64,000 nt of DNA from Candidatus Binatia bacterium (GTDB lineage Bacteria > Desulfobacterota > Binatia > Bin18), in the NCBI GenBank assembly GCA_022826945.1, contig JAJDTY010000001.1, positions 1 through 64,000 on the forward strand, given 5' to 3'. The position numbers and the translations under genes were made by a program. Within the stretch, counting starts at the first letter, position 1. Every line of letters starts with the position of its first letter. Under the pieces are notes generated by a model, which had not been told where the DNA came from, ran no database searches, and was given only the letters and a program-made list of their open reading frames with translations. Positions 33,484 to 43,079 of this stretch are shown piece after piece.

Positions 33484-33609
33484 ACGTGCTCAGGTCCGTG
33501 CCTTTCGCCGCCCGCCTTCGGATCAGCCGCTGGACTGATATATCCTATTCTAGACCAGTGAAGAGCGTGTTCACAGCCCGCCGGGCAGCTGAGGCTGATG
33601 CCGGGCTAG

Positions 33610-34974
33610 TTACGCGTGGGCCGCAGTCGGCAGGAGGCGGGCCAGCTCTTCGCGATAACTTGTTGGGTTCAGACGAAACGTCGGGTGGTCTCGGTCAACT
33701 CCGGTGTAATAGCGGAGCAGGATCAGGTAGCGTCGGACCAGTTCCGGGAGCAGGAAGTTTTGGCGCACGTGTTCCTGGGCTTGCCTGCCGAGTTGGGCCG
33801 TTTGCTCTGGCTCATCAAGAATCCGAGCCATTTTCGTTGCAATTGCCTCAACGTCCATGGGTTCAACCAGATGGCCCGTCCGCCCGTCAACGACCTGTTG
33901 CACAATCCCTCCGACACGCGAGCCAATGACCGGGGTGCCTTGCCACAGCGCCTCGGACACGACTAGGCCAAAGCCTTCGCGGGTTGAGACGTGGACGAAG
34001 CCCCGGGCCAGACGCATCAGCGAACCGACGACCTGATCGTTGTTTTCAACATTGACCCAGAAGCGGATATCAGGGTCGGCGCCGGCTTGCGCTTGCAGTT
34101 GCTCCAGCATGGCTTCACCTTCGGGGTCGTCGGTTGCGGTGTTACCCAGAAAGATGAGATAGGGGGCCGGATCGTAGGTCTTGTGCTGACGCAGACGCTT
34201 GAAGGCGTTCAGGATAGACGCCTGATTTTTATGGATATCATAGCGTGAAATGGCGGCGAGAATCGGACGATCCGGGTCGACGGCATGTTGCTGGAACAGT
34301 GGGGTGAGCACCTCTTTGGCTCGGGTTTCGGTATACTGCTGATTTTTTTTCGCCCGCGGGTCTATGCACGGCGTAATCTGATAGTGGGGAATCTGCAGTC
34401 CCGGTCCGACAAACTCGGGCATGGTAAAAATCGCGCCCGCATACTGGTTGAGGTAGGGGGCCAGGAAACGCCACACCGTCGGGTGTGGCGTTGACGTGTC
34501 AATATGACACCGCCACAGCACATTGCCCATGAGCAGGCCACTCATAATCAGCGCCGCGGGTTGGGGATCGTGGACAACGATCAGATCAGATTCTATTGCG
34601 GCGTTTTGAGCGTGAGCGGTCAGATTATCCAAATAGGTTTCAAACAGTTCCTGAAGAGAAATCGGTTGATCCACGCCCTGGAGTGTATTGTGGAACTTCT
34701 TGGTGACGTGAAAAAACGCCTCATGGCCCTGGATGGTAAACCAGCGGGCGTGGACGCCGAGCGAGCGGGCAAGCGGAACCACACTCCGCAGCATCTCCGC
34801 CACCCCACCGCCCACAAAGGTCGAGTTGATATTTGCCCAGCCTTTCCCTTCAACGGGAGCGGCAAGCTGCTTGAGCGCATCGACCCCTTCCTGGCCGATA
34901 TAGGGCTCGTATTCGTCAATCGTCAGGAGAGATTCTGGCGCGTATTCTTCCAGCCTGGCAGGCCCGTCACTCAT
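33610..34974 (-). CDS. GT4 glycosyltransferase, TreT (trehalose synthase)-like
   Basis: 454 residues with a GT-B fold. The N-terminal NINSTFVGGGVAEMLRSVVP is characteristic of trehalose glycosyltransferring synthases, followed by WRCHIDTSTPH and the nucleotide-sugar site VHVSTREGFGLVVSEALWQGTPVIG. Likely joins NDP-glucose to glucose or a related acceptor to make trehalose or a similar solute. About 130 bp downstream of the DUF4301 gene on the same strand. The substrate assignment is by family resemblance. Confidence 0.82.
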   Translation of the reverse strand: MSDGPARLEEYAPESLLTIDEYEPYIGQEGVDALKQLAAPVEGKGWANINSTFVGGGVAEMLRSVVPLARSLGVHARWFTIQGHEAFFHVTKKFHNTLQGVDQPISLQELFETYLDNLTAHAQNAAIESDLIVVHDPQPAALIMSGLLMGNVLWRCHIDTSTPHPTVWRFLAPYLNQYAGAIFTMPEFVGPGLQIPHYQITPCIDPRAKKNQQYTETRAKEVLTPLFQQHAVDPDRPILAAISRYDIHKNQASILNAFKRLRQHKTYDPAPYLIFLGNTATDDPEGEAMLEQLQAQAGADPDIRFWVNVENNDQVVGSLMRLARGFVHVSTREGFGLVVSEALWQGTPVIGSRVGGIVQQVVDGRTGHLVEPMDVEAIATKMARILDEPEQTAQLGRQAQEHVRQNFLLPELVRRYLILLRYYTGVDRDHPTFRLNPTSYREELARLLPTAAHA

Positions 34975-35107
34975 GCTGTCTGTCCTTATGACCGTCCCAT
35001 CATAGGCGGTTCAGCCACGAAAATTATTCCACCTTGTTACGCGTGAATACGGCTCTCATACCATGTGGAATGGGAACCGACTAGAAAATCTGGCGCTATA
35101 CAAAGTC

Positions 35108-36718
35108 TCAATCGAGACGGGTTGTCAATGGGGGAACAGGGGCGGGCTGATGCTCGGGGCGCAAAAGGTCCATCACCGTCTTGACGGGGTGAAACGTACT
35201 GCCCGGCACTTCCACAAAGACCGTATTCCAGTACGCCATAGCCCCGTTCCACAACCCCGGTAATTCGAGGGCTCGCAGGGAACGTCCGTCTTTTGATTTC
35301 TCGGAGATAAATCCGGTCGCAGGATCGACGAACTGGGCTAACGGAAAGGGGCGTCCGCGATAGTCCCGCACCCCACAGACGAGATCAACCGGATTGAAGT
35401 GGGTGGCCGCTTGCCAGCGTGCGCGTTGCTCCGCGTTTGTCAGGTCGACTTGGGAAGCCTCGACAATTTGGAGTGAGGTGGTGCCGTTGACCTGTCTGAC
35501 CCAGAAAGGTCCTCCCCCCGGCTCTCCGGTATTTTTCACCACCCCACACACGCGCAACGGCCGATCGAGTTGCTCGATGAGAAAAGCACGCTGGCTTGGG
35601 GTGGGAGTCTTCGCAAAGTCTTGCGGCAAGACAAGCGACAGCTGATCTTGAGCAAAGCGACGGGCAGCATCAATAGCGATACGCGCACCGTCCGACTCAC
35701 TGGGGAGGGAGGATTTGAGCTGCGCGATATGAAAGAATGCCTGTTGCTGGAGGTGGAGAAGAGAGCCGCACAGGAGTTTTTTATACCGGTAAGTATCGGA
35801 CTTGAGTCGGTCGGGCAGGACATTATCGATATTCTTGATAAAAATGATATCGCCTTGCAGGTCGGCCAGATTTTCCAGGAGCGCACCGTGTCCGCCGGGG
35901 CGAAAAGCAAGGGCACCGCTCCTATCCCTGACCGGGCTGTTGTCCAAGTCCACGGCGATGGTGTCGGTTGCGGGCTTCTGGATAGAGTATGAAATGTCGA
36001 GTTGAGCGCCCCGCTGGGCGTAGCGGTGGCACATACCGTCAAGATACGTCTGAATGGCCTGCCGGTACGATTCGGGAACTGTAAAGTGCAGCCGCGCAAC
36101 GGAGGAGGCATCTCGGACATACTCCAGCGCTTCAACCAAATGTTCCTCAAAAGCGGTCCGGCTATGGTCTCCGTAGGCGTGAAATGGCACGAGTCCTTTA
36201 GGCAGATTGGCATAGTTCAATCCGGTTGGAGTAAGGAGATAGGTGAGAAGCGTGTGATATTGCCCCTGACTCAGGAGTCCCTCCAGCGTATGACCGTTTC
36301 TGTTCAAGACGATCCGTAGCTCTTGGGCAAAAGCAAAGCGGTCAAGCTGACCGAGAAAACGCTGAAACGTCTGACAGTCGGCATCGCCCTCGGCCGCTTT
36401 CCTGACCAGCACCTGATTCGAGAGCAACTCCGGCTGCTGAAAAAACGAGAGGGGAAGTTGAAACATCCGACTGGCCGCACCCGAGGCAGGAACAAATTTG
36501 ATCAGGCGGCCTGCGACGGCGGCCTCGGTATACAACTGTACCAGGCGCGCAGTCTCTGCTGGTATGCGGGCAATCCCATCACCGAGCGTACACGGTCGCT
36601 CCAACTGAATGGGAGGGAAACCCTGCTGAAACTGCCGAATATAGGCTGCAATCGTCTCGGGTAACATTCCACGGGCCTGGAGATCCGCACGGTCCTCAGC
36701 GGTCAGCTCATAGTGCAT
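35108..36718 (-). CDS. DUF4301 family protein
   Basis: 536 residues matching DUF4301 over the full length: an N-terminal LTAEDRADLQARGM, then KFVPASGAASRMFQLPLSFF resembling a nucleotidyltransferase P-loop region, LTPTGLNYANLPKGLVPFHAYG, FRPGGHGALLENLADLQGDI and FIKNIDNVLPDRLK. The pattern recalls UDP-sugar pyrophosphorylase-type enzymes, which would fit the sugar genes behind it, but the family activity is not established to my knowledge. ATG 36718 follows AGGGGGA; the frame open upstream is not used. Confidence 0.85.
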   Translation of the reverse strand: MHYELTAEDRADLQARGMLPETIAAYIRQFQQGFPPIQLERPCTLGDGIARIPAETARLVQLYTEAAVAGRLIKFVPASGAASRMFQLPLSFFQQPELLSNQVLVRKAAEGDADCQTFQRFLGQLDRFAFAQELRIVLNRNGHTLEGLLSQGQYHTLLTYLLTPTGLNYANLPKGLVPFHAYGDHSRTAFEEHLVEALEYVRDASSVARLHFTVPESYRQAIQTYLDGMCHRYAQRGAQLDISYSIQKPATDTIAVDLDNSPVRDRSGALAFRPGGHGALLENLADLQGDIIFIKNIDNVLPDRLKSDTYRYKKLLCGSLLHLQQQAFFHIAQLKSSLPSESDGARIAIDAARRFAQDQLSLVLPQDFAKTPTPSQRAFLIEQLDRPLRVCGVVKNTGEPGGGPFWVRQVNGTTSLQIVEASQVDLTNAEQRARWQAATHFNPVDLVCGVRDYRGRPFPLAQFVDPATGFISEKSKDGRSLRALELPGLWNGAMAYWNTVFVEVPGSTFHPVKTVMDLLRPEHQPAPVPPLTTRLD

Positions 36719-36951
36719 AGATCCCCCTCTACGGCTTCCATCCGTGAGCAAATTCTCCCCTGCCGGGAGCGTCTCTTCCAGTCCCTTTACAGCCAGAGTC
36801 CTGCGGTTCGTCAAGGCCAATCGACCGGGAGTCGTCAACTTCCCACTAGGCAGTTGGGTTTGAATATGGTTGCATGCGCAGACACGCTTGCCCCTCCTTC
36901 TCAGATAGCCGGAGCGATTGAAGGGTCAGGCTGCGCACCAAGGAGAGTGGT

Positions 36952-38040
36952 ATGGCCGTTGAGATCCCTGTCCTCACCCAACAATTACAAGCATTCTGTC
37001 TAAGCCATTATGGACAAGACGCGAGCGTACACCAGGTCGAGGCCATGCCGGGCCATGCCGGGCTGAGTTTTGGCTTTACCGTGACCTATGAAAAAAACGG
37101 CCAAGCGGAAAACGAATCTCTGGTCATGCGTCTGCCACCTAAAGGCGTTCGCCAAAGCGGGAATACCGATGTCCTGCGTCAAGCGCCTTTACTGCGTACG
37201 CTCAAGAAGAACGGAGTGCCCGTCCCTGAGGTACGTTGGACCGGAGACGACCTGCGTTGGTTCGAGGTGCCGTACCTGATGGTCGAGCGTCTGCCTGGCC
37301 GCACCTTCCACGTCTGGGAACCCGACGCGTCGTTTAGCCGGGACGCCGAGGCGGTCGCGCAGCTCTACCGGCAAGGGGTGCAGGCTTTAGTCCAGGTCCA
37401 CCAGCTCGATTGGGAAACCGAACTGGCGGGCTGGGAGGCGCCCCGCTCGCTCGAACAAGAAATCCGCTTCTGGGACCCCATTTTAGCCAAGGCCGCAGAG
37501 CCGGAATGGATCACTTGGGGCGAAGAGGTGCGGGCGCTCCTGCTGGCCCACCAGCCCACAGACCCTCCGATCGGCCTCTTTCATGGCGACTATCAGGGGA
37601 CCAATCTGCTGTTTGACAAAAAGAGGAAACCTGTCCTTCCTCGATCGGCAGATGCGGGACAGGTTTCCTCTTTACAACCCGCGGGCGAGCAACTGGTGGC
37701 CCTCCTGGATTGGGAGATTTCCGGCATCAGCGGACATCTCCTCGACCTCGGCTGGTTGCTGGTCTTTATTGACCCGGAAAGCTGGGATGCCGAACGCCGT
37801 CCAATCTCAACCATCCCGCCGATCGACGAACTCGTAGCGTTGTATGAAGACGGCATGCAGCGCAAAGTCCCTGATATCAATTGGTATCGTGCCCTGGCCG
37901 GCTACCGCTTTGGGGCGATCAGTTGCTTTAACGTGATGCTGCACCGTCGCGGCAAGCGCCACGACCCCGAATGGGACCTGATCGCCCCGTCGGTCAAGAC
38001 GCTTTTTGGCCGGGCCAAGGACTTGCTGCTTGGTGCATAA
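36952..38040 (+). CDS. APH-family phosphotransferase with inserted palindromic element
   Basis: 362 residues of the aminoglycoside-phosphotransferase/choline-kinase-like family, close to the ACAD10/11-type kinases. Conserved blocks: LRTLKKNGVPVPEVRW, the Brenner motif LFHGDYQGTNLLFD and the metal site LVALLDWEISGISGHLLDLGWL. Between the last two lies an 18-codon insertion (KKRKPVLPRSADAGQVSSL) encoded by the palindrome at 37620-37673; it falls where a short loop is normal, so the fold may survive. AAGGAGAG precedes the ATG. Substrate unknown; may phosphorylate a small alcohol or hydroxyacyl group. Confidence 0.87.
   Translation: MAVEIPVLTQQLQAFCLSHYGQDASVHQVEAMPGHAGLSFGFTVTYEKNGQAENESLVMRLPPKGVRQSGNTDVLRQAPLLRTLKKNGVPVPEVRWTGDDLRWFEVPYLMVERLPGRTFHVWEPDASFSRDAEAVAQLYRQGVQALVQVHQLDWETELAGWEAPRSLEQEIRFWDPILAKAAEPEWITWGEEVRALLLAHQPTDPPIGLFHGDYQGTNLLFDKKRKPVLPRSADAGQVSSLQPAGEQLVALLDWEISGISGHLLDLGWLLVFIDPESWDAERRPISTIPPIDELVALYEDGMQRKVPDINWYRALAGYRFGAISCFNVMLHRRGKRHDPEWDLIAPSVKTLFGRAKDLLLGA
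37620..37673 (+). repeat. 54-bp palindromic coding element, copy 1
   Basis: Perfect 17-bp arms (left 37620-37636, right 37657-37673) around a 20-nt loop, 54 bp in all, i.e. 18 codons. Inserted in frame in the APH-family gene. The antisense reading (KEETCPASADRGRTGFLF) matches the sense peptide of copy 3. Perfect arms suggest this is the youngest copy. Confidence 0.85.
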
Positions 38041-38050
38041 GCGGGAAGGG

Positions 38051-39100
38051 TTAGCTGGCCTCGGCCATAATCCGCTGGGCGCGCTGTACGAGTTGGGGCA
38101 CCTTCCAGGCAAACTCGGCGGCTTTCGGATTAGCCGCGGTGCCTTCGAGAGAGTGCCGATACAGGCCCTCCAGAATGATGGCGTACTTCCAGACCGCCAG
38201 GCAACGATAAAAGGGAAAGTGTTCCATGGTCCGGCCGGTGCGGTGCGCATAGCGCGCGGCCATCTCTTCGCGGGATAAGAAACCCGGCAACTGGGTCATG
38301 GCATTGCTGTCAATCAGGTCCGGGCTGTCTCGCTCATCACCGGTGGGGCCCCAGAAGCTGAGCAGCCAGCCGAGGTCGGAGAGCGGGTCGCCCAGGGTCG
38401 CCATTTCCCAGTCGAATATGGCGACCAAGCGGGTCGGAGTGGACGCCCCGAACATCACGTTGTCAACTTTGTAATCGCCGTGGACAACGGTCGCTTCACT
38501 CGTCGGCGGCAGCCGCTGGTGCAGCCAGTCGCCGACGGCCTCAAGTCCGGGCAGGGGTCGGGTATGCGGCACGGTCAGCTCGTACTGTTTGGTCCAGCGT
38601 TTGAGCTGGCGTTCAAGATAACCCTGTGGCCGGCCAATGCCTTCCAGGTCCGTACCCTGCCATTGCACGGCATGGAGTTCGGCGAGCGCATCGATGAGTT
38701 CTTCGCCGAGTCGACGGCGGTCTGCCCGAGCCTCAAAAACCTCCGGGAGCGTTTCACGGATCACGATGCCGTCCACCCGCTGCATCAGATAAAAGGGAAC
38801 GCCGAGAACATCGTGGTCTTCACACGCAAGCACCGGCTGCGGAGTTCGCACGTCAAAGGCGGACAGAGCAGATAGCACCCGGTATTCGCGCAGCATGTCA
38901 TGGGCGGTCGGCAGGAGGTCACCGCTCGGTGGACGCCGCAACACCCAGCGTCTGTCTCCCCAGGAGACAAAAAACGTTTCGTTTGAATAGCCGGCTTCGT
39001 GCCGTTCAATCCCGATGTCGCCCTCTGTCAGGGAGAGCCGGTCACGCAGAAAACGAATAAGCTTCGGTAGGTTAATGAGCGAGCTGTTTTCCTGAGCCAT
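38051..39100 (-). CDS. APH-family phosphotransferase (ACAD10/11-like)
   Basis: 349 residues. GIERHEAGYSNETFFVSW and RRWVLRRPPSG are the N-lobe, VVHGDYKVDNVMF is the Brenner motif and VAIFDWEMATLGDPLSDLGWLL the metal-binding segment. This subtype is typically linked to acyl-CoA metabolism and proposed to phosphorylate 4-hydroxyacyl groups. Convergent with the other APH gene 10 bp away; the two are distant paralogues, and this one has no palindromic insertion. Confidence 0.9.
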   Translation of the reverse strand: MAQENSSLINLPKLIRFLRDRLSLTEGDIGIERHEAGYSNETFFVSWGDRRWVLRRPPSGDLLPTAHDMLREYRVLSALSAFDVRTPQPVLACEDHDVLGVPFYLMQRVDGIVIRETLPEVFEARADRRRLGEELIDALAELHAVQWQGTDLEGIGRPQGYLERQLKRWTKQYELTVPHTRPLPGLEAVGDWLHQRLPPTSEATVVHGDYKVDNVMFGASTPTRLVAIFDWEMATLGDPLSDLGWLLSFWGPTGDERDSPDLIDSNAMTQLPGFLSREEMAARYAHRTGRTMEHFPFYRCLAVWKYAIILEGLYRHSLEGTAANPKAAEFAWKVPQLVQRAQRIMAEAS

Positions 39101-39123
39101 CGTGTTTCTCTCTTCTCCCGTTT

Positions 39124-40485
39124 TTAGACTTGATAGGCGGCGTGTTGACGGCGTCGGTCGCTGATGCGTTCCTCCACCGTTCCCGCGGTAACGACTTCGT
39201 ACAAAACCGCCTGCTTGCCTTCCCGTTTGCGCAGAATCCGGCCCAGACGCTGCACGTGCTCGCGGGTGGAACCGGAACCGGACAGCACAACGGCGACACT
39301 GGCTTCCGGGATATTCACGCCTTCGTTCAACACTTTTGACGTAGCCAGCGCCAGATACTCTCCGTGGTTAAAGGCTTCAAGGATGGCCTTACGTTCTTTT
39401 GTCGGCGTTTGATGGGTCAGGGCTGGAATCAAAAACGCGGCGGAGATCGCGTGGACCGTATCGTTATCACTGGTAAAAATAATGGTCCGGTCACGGGCGT
39501 GCTTTTTCAGCAGGAAATCAAGCGTGCGCAGCTTGGCCTGGGTTCCCAAGGCCAGTTTTTTCGCCCTTTGGTGGGCCAGTAGCGCACTCCGGCCCTTCCG
39601 ACTCGTCGCGCTCTCACGAATAAAGCGATGCCAGCCGGCGAGGCCGTCCAGAACGATGCCGTGATCCACAATAAAGTCATAGAACGTACTGCGGGCCTGG
39701 CGGTATTCCGCTTCTTCCTCTGGCGTGAGCGTGACCTTGAGGCGCTCAACGACGTAGTCGGACAAATACTCCCCGGCCAGCTCGGTAATCCCTTTGGCAT
39801 ACACCCGCGGGCCGATAAGGGTATCGAGCAGCGCCTCACGCCCGTCGGCACGTTCCGGCGTCGCCGTCAGCCCTAAGCGATAGGGAGCCAGACACATCTC
39901 CGCAGCGTGGCTGTACACTTCGCCCGGCAGGTGATGGCATTCGTCAAAGATCACCAAGCCCCACCGGTTGCCCAGGCGGTCCATATGCCGATAGGCGCTG
40001 CTATAGGTCGTCACCGTCAGGTCTTCAATTTCATAGTATCCACCGCCAATCAGCCCGACCGTTTCACCAAACGCCGCACACAGCAGGTCGTACCACTGAT
40101 TCATGAGATCAATAGTAGGGGCAACAACCAGGGTACTCCGCTGGACTATTTCTATAGCCTTTTGACCGACATAACTCTTCCCGGCACCGGTCGGCAGAAT
40201 GACTGTGCCGCGTCGGCCCGTGGTGACCCAGGCCTCAAGCGCGTCGCTCTGAAACGGCCGCGGCGTTTGGGTCAAGCGGCTGGACAGGCGTAGTGTGCGG
40301 TAGGCCGGCGCAGCGTTCGTGCAGGCGGTCTGGTGCTGCTTGAAGGTCTCAACAACCTGGCGATAGTGATGGGCTTGCGTTCGCCACCGATCGACCCGAC
40401 CATCCCACTGAAAGCAAGCGGGCGGGACAAACCCTTCGGGCGGGTCGTGGAGCACGAGCGTCCCAAGGTCGAAGGACAGGCGCAT
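39124..40485 (-). CDS. XPB/RAD25-like DEAD-box helicase
   Basis: 453-residue SF2 helicase: motif I VILPTGAGKSYVG, motif II VIFDECHHLPG, motif III GLTATPERADG, motif VI HVQRLGRILRKREGKQ. The insertion with a coiled Arg/Glu stretch (LKVTLTPEEEAEYRQARSTFY) is like the bacterial XPB homologues. ATG 40485 is used because the further upstream codons come from a G-rich inverted repeat. No ribosome binding site is visible before it. Role probably DNA repair or unwinding. Confidence 0.88.
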   Translation of the reverse strand: MRLSFDLGTLVLHDPPEGFVPPACFQWDGRVDRWRTQAHHYRQVVETFKQHQTACTNAAPAYRTLRLSSRLTQTPRPFQSDALEAWVTTGRRGTVILPTGAGKSYVGQKAIEIVQRSTLVVAPTIDLMNQWYDLLCAAFGETVGLIGGGYYEIEDLTVTTYSSAYRHMDRLGNRWGLVIFDECHHLPGEVYSHAAEMCLAPYRLGLTATPERADGREALLDTLIGPRVYAKGITELAGEYLSDYVVERLKVTLTPEEEAEYRQARSTFYDFIVDHGIVLDGLAGWHRFIRESATSRKGRSALLAHQRAKKLALGTQAKLRTLDFLLKKHARDRTIIFTSDNDTVHAISAAFLIPALTHQTPTKERKAILEAFNHGEYLALATSKVLNEGVNIPEASVAVVLSGSGSTREHVQRLGRILRKREGKQAVLYEVVTAGTVEERISDRRRQHAAYQV

Positions 40486-40500
40486 GGGAGAGGGGATTGG

Positions 40501-40554
40501 GAGTTGGGGGCTAGGAATTGGGGCTTGGGGAAGCCCAACCCTAGCCCCCAACTC
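40501..40554. repeat. G-rich inverted repeat between CoA-transferase and helicase
   Basis: gagttgggggctagg at 40501-40515 pairs exactly with 40540-40554. It lies 6 bp past the CoA-transferase stop and before the helicase. The plus strand also has many G runs (40487-40530) that could fold as a quadruplex. Possibly a terminator or a dispersed intergenic repeat. Confidence 0.65.
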
Positions 40555-40560
40555 CTCTTT

Positions 40561-41772
40561 CTACACCACGTGTTTCTCGCGGAGTTGGGCGATTTGCTCG
40601 GCACTCAGGCCCACATCGCTCAGGACTTCGTCCGTATGCTGTCCGAGCGCGGGAGCAAAGGAGCGGATCGAGCCTGGGGTGTCCGACAGCTTAATGGCCA
40701 CGCCGGCCTGGGTCACTTTTCCGGCTTGGGGGTGATCGAGCTCAATTGCCATCTCGCGATGTCTCACCTGCGGGTCGGCAAAGACTTCAGGCACATCGTA
40801 GACTTTTCCGACACATACATCGGCTTTGGTGAAAAAATCGTACCACTCGTCGCGTGTTTTAGTGAGCAGAATATCCTGGAGTTCTTTTTTCACCTGCTGA
40901 TGGCGCTCCGTTGAATGCTGGGAGAAGTCTCCCATCTTCATGCCGCAATCCTTCCAATCCGGGCGGTCCAGGGCGTCACAGACATTATTCCACAGCCAAG
41001 GCTCGGTACAACCGATGGAGAGCTGTTTACCGTCTTTGGTCTGATACACGCTGTAATAGGCGTATCCACCGCCAAAAACGCCCTTGGCCCGGCCCGGCAT
41101 CGTACCATCGGCAAAATAATCACGGACGTTCGGCGTGGCCGCAAGTAACGAAATCGTGGTGTCTAGATAGGAAATATCAACCAACTGCCCCTGGCCGGTC
41201 TGTTGTCTGGCAAACAGAGCAAACATGATACCGAGCGCGCCGTGCATGGAGGCTCCGGCATAGTCGGCAATAATGTTCAGGGGAATGGAGGGCGGACCCT
41301 CGGGTGGTCCGATCAGGTCCAGCACCCCGCTCAAAGAGAGATAGTTCAGGTCGTGGGCCGGGAAATTGCGGTACGGACCGTCCTGGCCATAGCCGCTCAA
41401 AGAGCAGTAGACGATGCCGGGGTTGATTGCCCGCAGGGTCTCATAGTCACCGCCCAGCCGCTGCATCACGCCGGGCCGGAAGCCTTCGACCAGCACGTCG
41501 TACTCCTTGGCCAAGGCGTGCAGGACTTCCTGTCCGGCCGGGTCTTTCAAATTCAGGGTGAGACTCTTTTTGTTCCGATTCGTGAAGCTGGTGGCCAGTT
41601 TACGGGCCTCGTCCGGCTTGGGTGACGCGCCCGAGCCGGCCAGCTTTCCGGCGGGGGGCGGCTCGATTTTTAATACCTCGGCCCCCATGTCGGCCAACAT
41701 CATGGTACAGAATGCACCTGGCCCGACCCGCGTGAGTTCAAGGACTTTTATACCATCAAGCGCTAATGCCAT
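40561..41772 (-). CDS. CaiB/BaiF family class III CoA-transferase (1)
   Basis: 403 residues. N-terminal GIKVLELTRVGPGAFCTMMLADMGAEVLKIE and NRNKKSLTLNLKDPAG are standard for the family. The catalytic aspartate region is present (IIADYAGASMHGALGIM before TGQGQLVDIS). AAGGAGGG precedes the ATG. Close to alpha-methylacyl-CoA racemase-like members; may be a racemase or a transferase. Monocistronic. Confidence 0.9.
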   Translation of the reverse strand: MALALDGIKVLELTRVGPGAFCTMMLADMGAEVLKIEPPPAGKLAGSGASPKPDEARKLATSFTNRNKKSLTLNLKDPAGQEVLHALAKEYDVLVEGFRPGVMQRLGGDYETLRAINPGIVYCSLSGYGQDGPYRNFPAHDLNYLSLSGVLDLIGPPEGPPSIPLNIIADYAGASMHGALGIMFALFARQQTGQGQLVDISYLDTTISLLAATPNVRDYFADGTMPGRAKGVFGGGYAYYSVYQTKDGKQLSIGCTEPWLWNNVCDALDRPDWKDCGMKMGDFSQHSTERHQQVKKELQDILLTKTRDEWYDFFTKADVCVGKVYDVPEVFADPQVRHREMAIELDHPQAGKVTQAGVAIKLSDTPGSIRSFAPALGQHTDEVLSDVGLSAEQIAQLREKHVV

Positions 41773-41942
41773 GCGTCCCTCCTTACGAGCGAGAATAAAG
41801 AGTATTGTCGGGGATTGTTATAAACGATCCATCCATACCGGCGCTAGAGGTCTGCAGGGAACAGACTTCGGAATTGAGGCCCTCCCCCCTATCTGCTAGC
41901 CTAAGATTTCTCTCCTGAAGAGAGCGCTAAAGGGTCGGACTC

Positions 41943-43061
41943 GTGACGCCACAAGAAAAACTGCAAAAAATCCGTGCAGAACTCCAACACCGTTTTCTCG
42001 AACGACACGCCCTCATCGATGGTGCGCTCGCGGCGTTATTAGCCTCGCAGCACGTCCTGATTGTCGGCCCTCCGGGGACGGCCAAGTCGATGCTGGCGGA
42101 CGAGTTGTGTCGCCGTATTACCGGGGCACGCTATTTTCAGTGGCTGCTGACAAAGTTCACGACACCGGAAGAACTCTTTGGCGCGGTCAGCCTCAAGGCG
42201 CTCGAAGCCGACGACTATCGCCGGGTCACGGATAACAAACTGCCCGAGGCGCATATTGCCTTTTTGGACGAAGTCTTCAAGTCCAGCTCCTCGATCCTGA
42301 ATGCGATCCTCAGCATTATCAACGAGCGGGTCTTTCATAATGGCAAAGAGGCCACACCAGTGCCGCTCCTGACACTCTTCGGGGCCAGCAATGAGCTTCC
42401 CGAGGACGATGAACTCCTTGCGCTGTATGACCGCTTTCTGCTGCGCTTCGCTGTGGATTATATCCAGGAGGACTTTCGCTTTCTCCACATGCTTCAGGCG
42501 CAGCGACCGGCTGACCGCACGACGCTGACCCTCGACGAGCTGCGCCAATTACAAACTGAGGCGCAGGCCGTCACCGTCCCTGATACCGTTCTTGGGGTTA
42601 TCGCCGAAGTGCGCCGGGAGCTGCGGACACAAGATATTCTGGCGTCCGACCGTCGTTACCGCCAGAGTGTCGGTCTGCTGCAAGCCGTGGCCTGTCTGGA
42701 TGGGCGCCGTGTTGTCACCGAAACCGATGTCTTCTTTCTTGAACACGTTTTGTGGAAGGAGCCGTCAGAGCAGGCCGCCGTGCATACCGTGATCCATGGC
42801 TTGATTCATGGCTATGAGGATGAGGTGCAGGAACTCCTGTTTCAGGCCAAAGAGTTACGCGACTATGCCGAGCGGCCCTGGGAGGACGCGGAACAGCGGG
42901 CTCGCGCGATCATTGAGGCGCATACCAAGATTCGGAATATCCTGACCAAGGTAGAGGAAATCCACCAACACGTTCAGGAGGTTGGGCGCGCCATCGATAA
43001 GGTCGAAAGGACGAAACAGGAAATTCAGGAGATCCAGGGCCAGCTATTAGCCAGGCTCTAA
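41943..43061 (+). CDS. MoxR-family AAA+ ATPase (RavA-like)
   Basis: 372 residues with GTG start. Walker A VGPPGTAKSMLADEL near 42-56, Walker B HIAFLDEVFKSSSSILNAIL, sensor 1 GASNELPEDDELLALYDRFL and a C-terminal coiled-coil (IHQHVQEVGRAIDKVERTKQ). Directly followed by a vWA protein, the usual MoxR/vWA chaperone pair like RavA-ViaA, thought to assemble or insert metals into complexes. Confidence 0.92.
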   Translation: MTPQEKLQKIRAELQHRFLERHALIDGALAALLASQHVLIVGPPGTAKSMLADELCRRITGARYFQWLLTKFTTPEELFGAVSLKALEADDYRRVTDNKLPEAHIAFLDEVFKSSSSILNAILSIINERVFHNGKEATPVPLLTLFGASNELPEDDELLALYDRFLLRFAVDYIQEDFRFLHMLQAQRPADRTTLTLDELRQLQTEAQAVTVPDTVLGVIAEVRRELRTQDILASDRRYRQSVGLLQAVACLDGRRVVTETDVFFLEHVLWKEPSEQAAVHTVIHGLIHGYEDEVQELLFQAKELRDYAERPWEDAEQRARAIIEAHTKIRNILTKVEEIHQHVQEVGRAIDKVERTKQEIQEIQGQLLARL

Positions 43062-43079
43062 GTCGTCCGAAGGATTATC

